Source: Plantago ovata
Lineage: Eukaryota; Streptophyta; Magnoliopsida; Lamiales; Plantaginaceae
Assembly: GCA_028274465.1 (NCBI GenBank)
Contig: CM051456.1
Coordinates: 101,717,348-101,781,347 of the forward strand
Direction: 5' to 3'
DNA: 64,000 nucleotides
Of this stretch, positions 34,194-46,927 are shown piece by piece. The notes beneath the pieces are model-generated. The model did no database searches, had not been told where the DNA came from, and saw only the letters and a program-made list of their open reading frames with translations. A program made the position numbers and the translations under genes. The number at the start of each line of letters is the position of its first letter. The first letter of the stretch is position 1.

Positions 34194-37100
34194 GTGTGGT
34201 GGACAAATCGGTTATTAATGCGGATGCTTAGTTTGAATATCCATGGGTTGGGGAGTTGCGTGAAGCGTTCTGAGGTGGCAGAATTAGTGCGGCGTGAGCA
34301 TGTGGAGTTTTTGTGTTTCCAGGGGACAAAGTTGCATTTTGTGGATCGTAGGTTAGTTCAGCATTTATTGGGTGGAGGCGATTTTGATTGGGTTTTCAGT
34401 GGGTCGAACGGGTCTTCACGGGGTTTTCTTTGTATTTGGAATAGCTCGGTGTTTGTTCGATCGGATTTATGGGGTGGTGATGGGTTTTTGGAGGTAGTGG
34501 GTGAGTGGGAAGGCGAGCGCGTGGGTATAGTTAATGTGTGTGGTCCTAGCTCGAGCGCCGGGTAGAGCTGATTTATGGCGCCATTTGAGAGCCCGAATTG
34601 AAGGGTCGGAGGTTGATAAGTGGTGTGTATGTGGTGATTTTAATGCGGTGCGATGTCCTAAGGAGAGAAGGGGTTTGGGTTCTTCGGACTTGACAGTGGA
34701 TATGACTTGTTTTTCTGTGTTTATTGAGGAGTTATAGTTTATTAACTTGCCGTTGAATAGGAGGCAGTTTACGTGGTATCATCAGAATGGGACTTGTTGC
34801 AGTCGTCTGGATAGGGCACGAGCCATTCAGTATAAGGCGTTACATGATGATTTGAGAGTTGCTTTAGAGTTGCATTGTTCTATTCATTTTCAGCAGGCGC
34901 GGGTGCGTTGGGGGAAGGAGGGTGATGCAAATTCCAGATACTTTCACGAGTGTTTGAAGAAAAAGGGGATGCGAGCTACTGAGGAGTTGAAGAATCAACG
35001 GGGTGTGGTTAGAGGAGGTGGAAAGAGTTAAGGAGGGGGTTCGACAATATTTCTCGGATCATTTCAACGCTCGTGAGGAGGGTCCTTTGCGGTTGGGTGA
35101 TTTGTCTTGTCTGCGGTTATCAACTTTGGATTGTGAAGCTCTTGAAAAGCCTTTTGAGTCGGACGAGATTAGGAGTGAAGTTTGGGGTTGTGGTGTTGAT
35201 AAGAGCCCAGGTCCAGATGGGTTTAGCTTCCACTTTTTCAGATTCTTCCGGGAGGAGGTGAAGGGCGATGTGGAGCGTTTTCTGCTGGAGTTTCATAGGA
35301 ATTCAAAGTTGGTGAGGGGCTTAAATTCGAACTTCATTACTTTAATTCCGAAGAAGCTGAATCCAGTGGCTATTGAGGAGTTTCGACCTATTTCTCTTAT
35401 TGGTAGTGATTCGAAGTTAGATGGGTTGATTTATCATAATCGATCTGCATTTGTGGGTTCTAGACATATTTTGGATAGTATATTGGTTGCTTATGAAGTG
35501 GTGAGTGATGCGAAGAAAATGAAGAAGAGTCTTTTTGCTTTCAAGATTGATTTCGAGAAAGTATGATTCAGTGAGGTGGGACTTCTTGGAGGAGATGATG
35601 GTGAGGATGGGTTTTGAGTCACGGTGGATTCGGTGGATTATGGAGTGTGTCTCTTCTTCAAGTTCTTCCGTTTTAGTTAATGGGAGTCATACTAAGGAGT
35701 TTTCTCTTCGGTGAGGCTTGAGACAAGGGGATCCCTTATCCCCTTTTCTTATTCTTATTGTTGATGCGGGGTTGAGTCAGATGTTGCGGAGGGCGGTTGA
35801 TGTTGGTGCCTACATTCCTTACAGTGTTGGAAGCGAGGATGTTGATATTTCGCACCTTCAGTTCGCGGATGATACTATATTTTTTGGAGAAGCGTTGGAG
35901 TCTAATATTGTCATGCTGAAGTCTATTTTACGATGCTTTGATGGTGTGTTGGGTTTGAAGATTAATTTTCGTAAAAGATGTTTGGTGGGGGTGGGGGTGG
36001 GTGTGGAGGCTACAACTCTAGTTGGGTGCGCTCAACGTTTGAATTGTCAAGTGGGAGAGCTTCCTTTTAATTATTTGGGCTTACCGTTTGGAGAGAAGAA
36101 TGTGGCGTCAAATGTGGAAGGTGGTGATTGACAAGGTGAAGAGGCGTTTGGGTCAATGGGAACACAAGTATTTGTCTTTTGGCAGTCGGTTAGTGCTGTT
36201 AAATTCAATTCTTGGGGCATTGCATATTTATTTCTTCTCCTAATTTGTTGCTCATGTTGATGTTATTCGTGAGCTTACTACTTTGCAAAGGAGTTGTTTT
36301 GTTTGTGGTGGTCAAGTGTGGTGGGGGAGAGAAAGGTGCCTTGGGTTAAGTGGGATAGGGTTTGTTTACCGAAGGATAGAGGTGGTTTGGGGGTGAAGGA
36401 TTTGAGGCTGTTTAATTCGGCGTTACTTGGTAAGTGGGTGTGGAAGTTACTGGAGTATATGTTATATGTTAAAGAGAATCATTCTAATGGTATCGGTTTG
36501 TCCACGTGGTGGCGGAATTTGGTGACAAAGGTAGCGTTGAGTAGTTGGTTTGCGGAGAATGTGGGAGTGGGTGTGGGTGCAAGAAGAGAGACCAGGTTTT
36601 GGCATGATCCATGGGTTGGGGGTGGTCTGCTTTTGAAAGATTTATTCCCACGTTTGTTTAGTGTGGAGTTGAATAAGTGTGTTTCAGTGGCTGATCGTTT
36701 GGTTGGAGAAAGAATTTGTTTGTGTGGGAATTGACTTTGGTGGAGGAGTTTAAGGCGTTGTGTGGCAGCATCGAGTTGAATGAGGATGTTTCTGATGAGT
36801 GGAGGTGGCGTGATGGTATTGCTGGTTCTTATACTGTAAGGTTGGGTTATCAAGCTCAAGTTGATGCCTTGCCTTTTGAGCCTCTCGTGGTAGGTGGGGG
36901 TGTGTTTACTTTGTCTAGGAGAATTTGGGTGCGTTGGGTTCTGTTGAAGGTTGCTGGCTTTGTTTGGAAGCTTGCGTGAAATAGCATATCAACTTTGGAT
37001 AATTTGTTACGGCGTGGAATATTGGATCAGTCAGTGGTGAATGTGTGTAAGTTGTGTAATGAGGAGGAGTCGGTGCTTCATCTCTTTGTTTCTTGCTCCT

Positions 37101-37450
37101 TTGTGAGGGCGGTGTGGCATGGCATAGTTTCTTGGATTGGGTGCGAGTGTGGAGTCACTTCGACGATGTTGGAGGTTTTATTGGGGAAGTGCTTTCTTGA
37201 TTCTTCTTTACCTCATACGTTGGAGGCGGGTTTGATTCAGGGGGTGCTCTGGTATATTTGGGGTGCTCGTAACAATCAAGTTTTTAGGAGTGAGATTTTG
37301 GCTCCAGCTGAGGTGGTAGATAAGGTTAGGTATTTGGTGTGGCATTGGGCGCGTTGTAAAGATATGTTGGATGCTCGTTATTACACACACCTCGCTTGTG
37401 CTGGGGCTAGTGCAAGTCGTTTAGGCCAGGTTGTGGTTGGTGAGCGGTAG
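34194..37450 (+). pseudogene. LINE ORF2 (endonuclease / reverse transcriptase), multiply broken
   Basis: Endonuclease part: MLSLNIHGLGSCVKR, then CVCGDFNAVRCPKERRG, with catalytic-type Asp/Asn. Reverse transcriptase part: DKSPGPDGFSFHFFR, NFITLIPKK, FRPISLIGS, RQGDPLSPFLI and QFADDTIFF, the last with the FADD polymerase core. The C-terminal zf-RVT region has GSYTVRLGYQAQ and SVLHLFVSCSFVRAVWHG. Breaks include a frameshift near 34562, a TAG near 34736, a shift near 35005, a TGA near 35564, a TGA near 35714, a TGA near 36131 and a TGA near 36734. The part between the FRPISL motif and ILDSIL is shortened. Confidence 0.9.
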
Positions 37451-38215
37451 GGGACGTGACGGGGATTATTTTCAGGTTTGGCTTTCCAGTGGTGTCGTGC
37501 ACAACTGTTCGTCGATCTGGCAGGGAGAGGTTCCATTCTGCAGCTGTTTGGCGGTCAGGTCAGGGGTATTTAACGTGTTGATCTTTGTTGTTGGTTACTG
37601 TGTTACGTGGTTTGGTGTTGTTTTGTCTTGTTTCCAGGTCTGTCGGGTGCGGTTCGCGCGGCTGCTGTAGTTGTTTCTGCAGCGGAGAGCCCCGTGATGC
37701 TACTGCTGTTTATGTCGCACCTTCTGCATGGTTTCAGGCGTTGTTTTGGTTATTTCTGACGTTTGCTGATTGTGCAGGTTTGGGATCGACGTGCAGGTTT
37801 GGTGGGGGGCGTGTTGCTTGTTTGTTGGGGTGGTTTGGTGTGGAATTTCTGCCGCCTAGTGATCTTGTGACCGTCGTTTTGTGTTTTGAATTTCTTAACT
37901 TTGTTTTGGTTGGGTGTAGTGTTTTGTTGGCAGGGTCGAACAGATTCTTAGCTGGAAGCCATTGGTTTGGGAAGCTTTGCTTGTGCGGTTTTGGTTATTT
38001 TTCCCGTTCATTTAAACATGAGGGTTGATTTCAATCAGGGACTGATTTGCTACTTGATTGTCGCTCCTATGAGTTGGAAGTGGGGTTGTGAACTTGTGGT
38101 GATGCATCATCGCCCTGGGAGTTATGGGAGTGAAGGCTCATTCCGGTAGGTCGAATCACAGGCATTGCTCTGGAGTTCGAAGAGTCGTTTCACAGTCTGA
38201 GCATCAGTTTTAGAT
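37451..38215 (+). other. LINE 3' untranslated region, left part
   Basis: GT-rich sequence without conserved coding content. Frames here are long only because stop codons are rare in this composition. Confidence 0.55.
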
Positions 38216-38718
38216 GGGTAAAATCCATTTTTGGTACTACAGAGTGAGACGTGTCCAATATATATAATCGAGAGTGGCTATGTCCAATATAGGTACTTTA
38301 TTGTAACATGTTGTCCAATTTTGGTACTTTTTCAATTTAATATGAAATAAGTGAACAATATGAGGGTGTAACAAACACTCAACAACCTAGATCGAAAATG
38401 ACGAAAACATCAGACCCGAAAATTATGAAAAAGATAGAAAAATGAGTGTTTAATGTACACTTTTTCGTACTTTAAAGTACGAAAATTGAGTTTCAGTGCG
38501 CGTATAATGTGTATATATTTTTCCTATTGCTTTGAAATTATTTGCATGTCTAGTGATTGTTGTCATGGGTTCATATTGCTCAATTTTTTACTATTAAATT
38601 GAGAAAGTGTCAAAATTGGACAATATGTTACTATAAAGTATATAAATTGGACACAACCACTTTGGAGTATATAAATTGGACATGTCTCACTCTAGAGTAC
38701 CAAAAATGAATTTTACCC
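38216..38718. mobile_element. Mutator-type MITE (503 bp) with 9-bp TSD in the LINE 3' UTR
   Basis: Perfect direct repeats GTTTTAGAT flank it (38207-38215 and 38719-38727). The ends are inverted repeats of about 110 bp with small gaps, beginning GGGTAAAATCCATTTTTGGT on the left and GGGTAAAATTCATTTTTGGT on the right (reverse complement). Long TIRs with a 9-bp duplication define a MULE-derived MITE. The middle (about 38350-38600) has no coding content. Confidence 0.93.
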
Positions 38719-38956
38719 GTTTTAGATTCTCAGGGGATCATAGCTTAGCTAGAGTCCTCGGGGGTTCGTGCCATTTTGTTATCTCCACTAGCTTCTTTCA
38801 CTAGGTTGGGACCCTCTTTTGTATGAGTTTAGTGATACACCTTGTATCATGATTGGGGTATTCCCCTCTTATCCTTGTACTGACGTTGAGTTTAATGAAC
38901 TTTTTGACGTTTTAAAGAAAATTATTTTGTTTAGGCATACATTAATTTGGATACAG

Positions 38957-39993
<1,037 letters not shown>

Positions 39994-39998
39994 TAAAT

Positions 39999-40950
39999 TG
40001 TTGTTTCCGGTTACAATTATACGTGAATAATTTAAAGGAAATAAATAAATATAAAGTTGAGTGAAGAAAACAAAGAACAAGAACTTGTAAATAACTCACT
40101 GTCGAATTATGAACAAACCAAAGAAGAGAACAAGATTCGGATTAATCCTGGACGAGGCAACCGTTAAACCGCTTGCCCTTAAGCTCTATTTGTCCGCCTT
40201 AGTAAGCTTCAGGCCTCCCGTGGACAATAGGCTCCCAAGGTACAACGCCCAATCACTCTTGCTGTCGGAAGCTGCGAAAGTAAGTTCTTCGACCAAAACT
40301 AGAATGGAACTCTCTTTTTTAGCTAATATGAAACGATGTAGAAAGAATGAAGAGTAGTGAAGTGAAGAGTGATTTTTCACAAATGGGGAATGGCCTTATA
40401 TAGCCACGCTAGCTAGCTCAAGAGTCACATTAGTGTAAATGAAATTCATAAACAGACTACCTTAATGATATTAATCTGATAGGAATTATGAGATTCATTA
40501 GTGTTAATAACATTCATTAACACATATAGCTTAATGGTACACAAGTAACGTGAGTTATCTCAATAACTCCTCCAACTAGTTACTTGGCCATCATTAAGAT
40601 ATTGTATTCACACACTTCTTTAATATCATTAAGGTGTAAGCTTAGTGGAGTATATCAAACGCCAAAAGGCATGAACCAAATCCGAATCACTCCAACTTAG
40701 TCAAGCTTATTTACGGTCGACATTCGATGTGTCCCAACCACATCTCTTTGAGCCAATTTATCATTCACACGAGAATTGGTTTACTCGCATGTCTTATACT
40801 GTTACGGAGCTTGCGCAACCCTCTCCGCAACGAGCTAAAGAACATGAAAAACCGTGCGGTGTAATCCACTCTAATTTATGCTCAAAGTTCTACACTTTAC
40901 ACTTACTTTAGCTAGTAATATTGGCTTAAATAAAATCAATTTCTCCAACA
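39999..40950 (-). mobile_element. Solo LTR of a Copia-type element (952 bp), TSD TAAAT
   Basis: Begins TGTTGTTTCC and ends TCTCCAACA on the plus strand, flanked by TAAAT at 39994-39998 and 40951-40955. On the minus strand it begins TGTTGGAGAAATTG, a frequent start of plant Copia LTRs. It has a TATATAAGG box (plus 40391-40399) followed by CTTCACTTCACTACTC, the expected promoter/R region. No internal retroelement sequence adjoins it. Confidence 0.8.
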
Positions 40951-40955
40951 TAAAT

Positions 40956-43466
40956 ATAGTATTCACATGTTTTTTTATGGTGTTATGTGAGCTCGAGTTC
41001 GAGCTTGTTCAATCCAAACTAGCTAGCCTAAGGAGCCGAGTTCGAATATAAATATTGGGGTTCGAGTTTGAACTTGAGTCTAAAATTAAGCTCACTTCAT
41101 TAACGATCCAAGTTTGTGAACGAGTTCGAGCCGAACTCAGCAATACTCGATTCGGCTCGGGTCGTAAGTCGATGATAGAATTACAACTCCCCCAAAAGTT
41201 TAAACTGTTGGGAAGGAACGCCAACACTCTCCCGCTCTCGTGGTCGATTTTAATCTCGATTTTTGGGAAGGCCAATCGAGTGAAAATTTAATATTTGAGG
41301 GAGTTTGTCTATAGTGAGATTCGAACCCAGATGGGCGTGAGCCAGATGGCTCTACTACCATGATAAAATTTCAACTCTCCTAAAAATTTAAACTATTAAA
41401 AAAAATGAAATCTAATCATTTATATAATTCTCCGACCATCAATAATACATGATGAAAGTAACCATTCTCGAAGCTCATACCTGGTTACTTCTTTCACTAT
41501 CAGACCTACCACTACCAGAGCAGAAGCTTTGGAATAGATAACACTAATTAAAGAAGAAGTTAGTAACAACTAACAACATCTACTTATTGTGGTTGAAAAA
41601 GGAGAAATTGAGATCGAGTATGTAACAACTTTTTCTTTCTTGATGCAAACACCAAACAACCTAGTAGACAAAATTAAAATTAAGATTATGGAAATCCATT
41701 CACATCCACCAGACGCCAAAAGTTGTATGGTGATCACATGCAATCATCTCAAAGTTGACAAAAAAAACCTATGGCCGATCAAGAACTAAACTTTTAACAG
41801 GATAACCTTCTATATTTGATAGCCGGTATAATTTTTTTAACGGTATAACCTCTATGAATTAATATCAATTAATACCGTTGAGACTGTGAAAATTTATTAT
41901 TTTATTTAGATATTAATTTATTAATTTATATATAAATTAATATTTTATTAATTTACATGATAGCTTATCAAACGTGTAAACTTTGTTTTGATTGTTAAAA
42001 AATAATCAAATCTTATATTAAACAAAAATATGTTATGTGATATAGTTACTCCATATCAAATGATGGAGGCATTCAGGAGCTCCAAGTCTTAATTAAAGAG
42101 TTGAATTATCGTAACAAAATGGATCTTGACTCTTGAGGACCTTTTAAACTACCCTGGAAAAAATAAATTATTAACGTATGTATCGGATGGGACCTATTTG
42201 ATTTAAAAAAATTATTATCTTATCATATTAGTCAGGTTATAAATATATCCGTTGGTTCCAAGTCGTGACCAGAGAAAATTATTACTTAATCCAAGTTATT
42301 ATTTTGTTCAGAATTAATTTATGGAGGTTCTACCGTATTTAGGAGAGAACATTAATAAATATTGAGAGATTGATCCACCCTTTAGTGCACACTTATAAAC
42401 ATACGTGATTAATAACTATACAGTAAAACCATTATAAATTAATATTGTTGGGATAGAAAATTTTTATTAATTTAGTGAGATATTATATAATTAATAATTT
42501 ATTAATTAAAAGAGGTTTTAATGTATATGCATAACAACTGACCTTTAAGTTTCAGAGTTCAATTTTTTTTTTTTTTGTAATACCTTCAAACAATTTATTA
42601 ATTAAATGAGATTTTAACATATATCTTACATCTTACGTAGTATTATATTTATATATAATTGGGGTTTATATTTTGAGACCGGACAAATTATTAATTTTAT
42701 TGAGGTTATTAATTTATTGAGTATTAATTTCCAGAAATTTTACCGTTTTATTGTATATGGTTTGTCATAAAACGTTCCACCGAATACTCCATGGTGAATG
42801 GACCACGGATTCTCTGTCACATTGCCACAATCAAGCAATAAACACAATATTGTCAAATAATGAATGATTTTATCTCCTAACTAAATGTAGTTTTACAGGA
42901 TAATTAGCCCCAACCTCTTATATATGGTACTCCCTCCAAGCTCCAAATATCAAGAACGTACACCGAGGACTAAGGCAGTGTTTTGGTAGCGAATCACCAA
43001 TTTCAAATTTAGGATTTGTAAATTTATTTTTTCAAAAATTGTCTAAATTTAATTTTTTTCTAAAGTTCAAATGTTGTAAATGTCACCATTTGCTCCAGTA
43101 AAAAATATCAAAATCCGACCAAAATGTTTTACTAGTTTGGTTGGATTTAACCATTTGTTGATGAATTTCGTTCTGTTTGGTTGGATTTTCTCTATTTTAT
43201 TTGTATGATGCTGTTCCATTTTAATATTTCGTTAGCGTTTGGTTGGAAGTTGAGTTTAGTAGTATGGGCATTTTCGTCATTTCATATGATCAACTGGGTT
43301 ATTTCTTCCACTTGGGCCTTCTGTTGGACTAGATTTTGAGCTTTCTATAGTTATATATTGCTCCAATATTTCATAATTAAACAAATTGGGTCTCGTTGTA
43401 AATAATCCATCAACAAAATCACAATAAGGACCTGAAATCAAATAAATATAGTGGGAGGGTTATGGT
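40956..43466. other. Gene-free region
   Basis: About 40985-41160 is rich in GAGTTCGAG-like repeats and 41180-41400 in AAAGTTTAAACT-like repeats, both resembling decayed non-coding repeats. 41800-42760 is very AT-rich, with repeated TTAATTTATTAA-like phrases. No gene recognised. Confidence 0.5.
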
Positions 43467-43472
43467 ATGGTC

Positions 43473-43588
43473 GGTGCGGATCTTCTATCCCACTTTTCCG
43501 TGTCTCATTTCATTTCCCACTCTCCTATATTACTTATCTAAATTAATTACTTACTTAACTACACATGCATTAATTTAAACATAAAATT

Positions 43589-43672
<84 letters not shown>

Positions 43673-44335
43673 TTTTGGTTTTTCTTTGTTGTTTCATAAT
43701 ATAATTTCAAATATTGATTTTTCGCGGTACGATTTAGGATTAATGTGGAGTCAAACATAGACTAAAAAAGTTAACAAAATCAAATGGGAAGTTTTAGCAG
43801 AGACGGACCAAGTACTACCTACTCCTGGTTGCGCTCTGTTATGTAACAAGTTTTTTTTTTTTCTTTCTAGTAACCGAACATTTTTTATGCTCTTTATTTT
43901 TTAATGAAATTTAACCAATTCAAAAACAAAACAAAAAAATATGTGTAATTGATTCAATATTTAGTGCAATCGATTCTTTTTGCCAACTTGATGATGGAGA
44001 TTAGAGAATGTAAATTTTGGAAAAAATGTGAAGCAGAACATGGAGAACTAATTGAGTAAACAATTTCCTAATTGTTTATTAGGAGTGAGATGGTTTAGAA
44101 AATACTCAACTAGTACATAGTTAGAAAATAATAAAGTAAAATTTATAGGTAAAATTAATGAAGTAATAGTTTTCCTAATTATTTGGAGAAAGAGTTATGC
44201 TTTTTAGTTGATAAATACTATTACCATAATTTAATTCATGTATATATGTATATAGTTAAATAAAATATCATTGTAATTAAATAAAAGTGGGACATGAAAT
44301 GGGACACAAATAAATGGGATAGAAGATCCGCTCCC
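43473..44335. mobile_element. MITE-like TIR element (863 bp) containing a (TA)n tract
   Basis: Left end GGTGCGGATCTTCTATCCCA, right end (reverse complement) GGGAGCGGATCTTCTATCCC. The inverted similarity continues for about 45 bp (GTGTCTCATTTCAT against GTGTCCCATTTCAT). ATGGTC flanks both sides (43467-43472 and 44336-44341); the real duplication may be longer. Non-coding. Confidence 0.82.
43593..43670. repeat. (AT)n microsatellite, about 39 units
   Basis: Uninterrupted AT run inside the TIR element. Confidence 0.97.
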
Positions 44336-44341
44336 ATGGTC

Positions 44342-46245
44342 TGGATACGCGAAAAAATTAGTTCTTAGTAATGGCAGCAAAATTAATTATGGCTCTTAAA
44401 AAAACACCTTTGATAGTAGTAGTTATCGGAATAATTTGTTTTGAAGAATTTGGAATGCTTAACTTGTAGGTCAGTACATAGTTGAATGAAAGTAGTGAAA
44501 ATGACTCATTACAATTCCGGCCAGGGGAGATAACATCAAAGGTTTTTTTTCACTGGTAGGTCCGATTAATTAAAATTAATAACATCAACGATAAAAAATT
44601 TCCAGAAATGATTAACATGAAAAGGGATATAACATAAACTAAAAGCAATTGATAAACTTAGCTCTCTATAGAAGGTATACAAGAGATTGTGTTACTACTT
44701 TGTCTCTGTCTCAGATACAATCTATATTGTTAATTTAAGGGCTTTTTACGTTTACCTCAACTGTTGGTATTTCACTTTTTTCATCTTTTTCATCTAGGTG
44801 ACCATTAATTTAATGTAATGGGCCCTTAATTTAATTAATCAAGTTTACTATTCACATATGAATATAATAATAATATCACCGTTGGTTCTATATATATGTA
44901 CTTATATCTTTTTCATTTTTATAATTCTAAATTCTAAATCATAATTTTTCTCATAAATAAATAAATAATTTTATTTTTTACATGTAGCTCATGATTATCC
45001 TTTTTTATTTGTAAATATATCAAATAAAAAAAGAGTGCAATAACAAATAGAAATAAGTAAACAGAAAATAAAATAAAATAAAATTAGAAAATAACTCGAG
45101 TCCAAGTTTTAGAAAGGAAAACCTAAATTATCATTAAAAAAAGAATAACGCATCAGAATTAAACTAATTTAAAGGGTGCAAATGTGCAAATCATGCCACG
45201 AGTAAATCGAGAAGCACATAAAAATGAAAAGTCAACAAAAAGTGAGTTGACTCCATGTTGGCATGGGGAAGCAAATGTTGGATTTGCAAATGGCATGTCT
45301 AGAGAGCCATTTGCAAATGACAGAATTTGCAAATCCAATGCTACGTCACGCCATGTGGCTCAATTTCAGCCACAAACACTACAACATGCTACTATTCATT
45401 CGGGCTGCAAATGGGACAATTTTTAAAGAGCCAAACACAAAATTAAAAACAGGGTTTAGCAAAAAAAGTTACTAGGAAACACCTACCAAAAGCTGCCTAA
45501 GGTGCTTTAGAGAACTGGAAGCAAATGAGATTGTTTTTTTGGTTTCTTTTGCATTTTATTTATACCCTACACTGTCAAAAACAATCTCATCTTAAAAAAT
45601 AATTATTTATACAACGGACTGGATTGAATCGGATCGGAGTTCGATCCAAAAATTTTGACATTTGTTCGACATAGATTTGATCCGGATCAGGACAAAGGGT
45701 GGAATTGCCAGGCCTAGGTATTATAGAGAATGACCGTTAAATATGTACATTACAATTGAAGCCTTAGTATGAGATGCAGAGGGCCGAAATCCTTGAAACT
45801 GTAAATGTGGAACCATCTAAGGAGCTCGGTTCAAAATAGTGCAACTTATTATATTGCATCAAGCAAACAAAGTAATGTTCAAGCCATCCAAATTTGTCGT
45901 TTGTATATATCATCACCGTTTCAATAATTTTGTTCTTTTATAAATATCGTTGTAGTACCCGCAACTAGTAAGGCTCTGTTCTATTCCGATGCCCCTTTCT
46001 TAAGCTTAAAGTTGTTCGTTTTAAGGTACTTCAGTTGTGTTCGTTTATCGGCCTTTCGGTGTCTTCATCGGCTTTTCGATGAGGAGTACTCCTCCTTTGA
46101 CACTTGTGGTGGAGTAGAGCCTCGGTCTTCATTCGTTTGTTGGTACTTTATTTTTTGTTTCCGGTGTTGCCTCACCGGTTTGTATTTGTTGATGGATTTT
46201 ATTTTCCTTTGGGGTGCTGCATCATCCGTACCGGCTATGACCTAT
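44342..46245. other. Gene-free AT-rich region
   Basis: About 45270-45340 has repeated CAAATG/ATTTGCAAAT phrases that may be a small repeat. About 45990-46230 has a C/T- and G-richer stretch with an open frame but no recognised domain, possibly decayed retroelement sequence. Confidence 0.45.
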
Positions 46246-46477
46246 TCGTTTAAAAACTCATTAATTTCAATTCAGTTCAATTATGTTCAAATTCATCAAG
46301 TTTAGGTCAATTTTGTTCCAATTTGCTTTATTTGCAGTTATTTTTAGACGAAAATAACAGTTTCTTAAAAAGTTTGAATGGAACTGAACTGGACTGAGTT
46401 GAATAAATATAAACAAAATTGAATGAATATGAACAAAATTGACTTGAACGGAACCGAAAGTAATGAGTTTTTAGACA
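46246..46477. mobile_element. Small palindromic MITE (about 230 bp)
   Basis: The ends are inverted: CGTTTAAAAACTCATTA on the left and TAATGAGTTTTTAGACAG on the right. The arms carry repeated TTCAATTCAGTTC-type phrases in opposite orientation (left) and GAATGAATATGAAC-type phrases (right), so the element can fold into one long hairpin. The target duplication is not clear. Confidence 0.72.
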
Positions 46478-46927
46478 GAGAATAAAGCCCAAGTAGTAAT
46501 GGGTCGAGGGCCAACCTACTGGCCCATCTGAGTTTTTTTTTTTCTGGTGAAATTTAAGAAATCTTATTTCTAAAATTTTGATATATATTTTTATAATTTT
46601 TCCGATATTTACTTTCATGGTGAAAATTCTTTACAAAATACAAGATTACACATAATTTTATTTTGTTAAAGTTCCTTGGACCAATTCACGACGTGCACCT
46701 CGTATGGGCTGGCTACAGAGTTGACTAATGGACTATCATTGCTAACAAATGTAGTGATCCACCTACTACTTCCATTGCATTACTAAGCCAATAAAATTAA
46801 AGCCATCTTTAAAAATTACAAGGAACAAAAAAAAATCCTTATTTAAGCTCCATGTTCTTGACATGTTATCATCTTGCTAATTAAACATCGCCTTTGTATC
46901 CATTGATTTCCTTAGTCTTAACAAGCT

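Larger units (their letters stand above)
32190..38922 (+). mobile_element. L1-type LINE, near full length but decayed
   Basis: The order is ORF1, then ORF2 with endonuclease, reverse transcriptase and zinc-binding region, then a 3' UTR ending TTTAATGAAC...GACGTTTTAAAGAAAA, a usual plant L1 3' end. Without the 503-bp MITE and its target duplication it is about 6.2 kb, a full-length size. Composition is GT-rich, unlike the AT-rich surroundings. Precise ends and a target duplication could not be defined. Confidence 0.85.

Noticed and set aside
37431..38149. Cysteine- and valine-rich open frames
   Set aside because: They lie in the GT-rich LINE 3' UTR, where stop codons are rare; no conserved motif.
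40109..40380. Short frames on both strands
   Set aside because: Contained in the Copia-type solo LTR.
45184..45475. 80-codon frame
   Set aside because: Built on repeated CAAATG phrases with no domain; likely repeat-derived.
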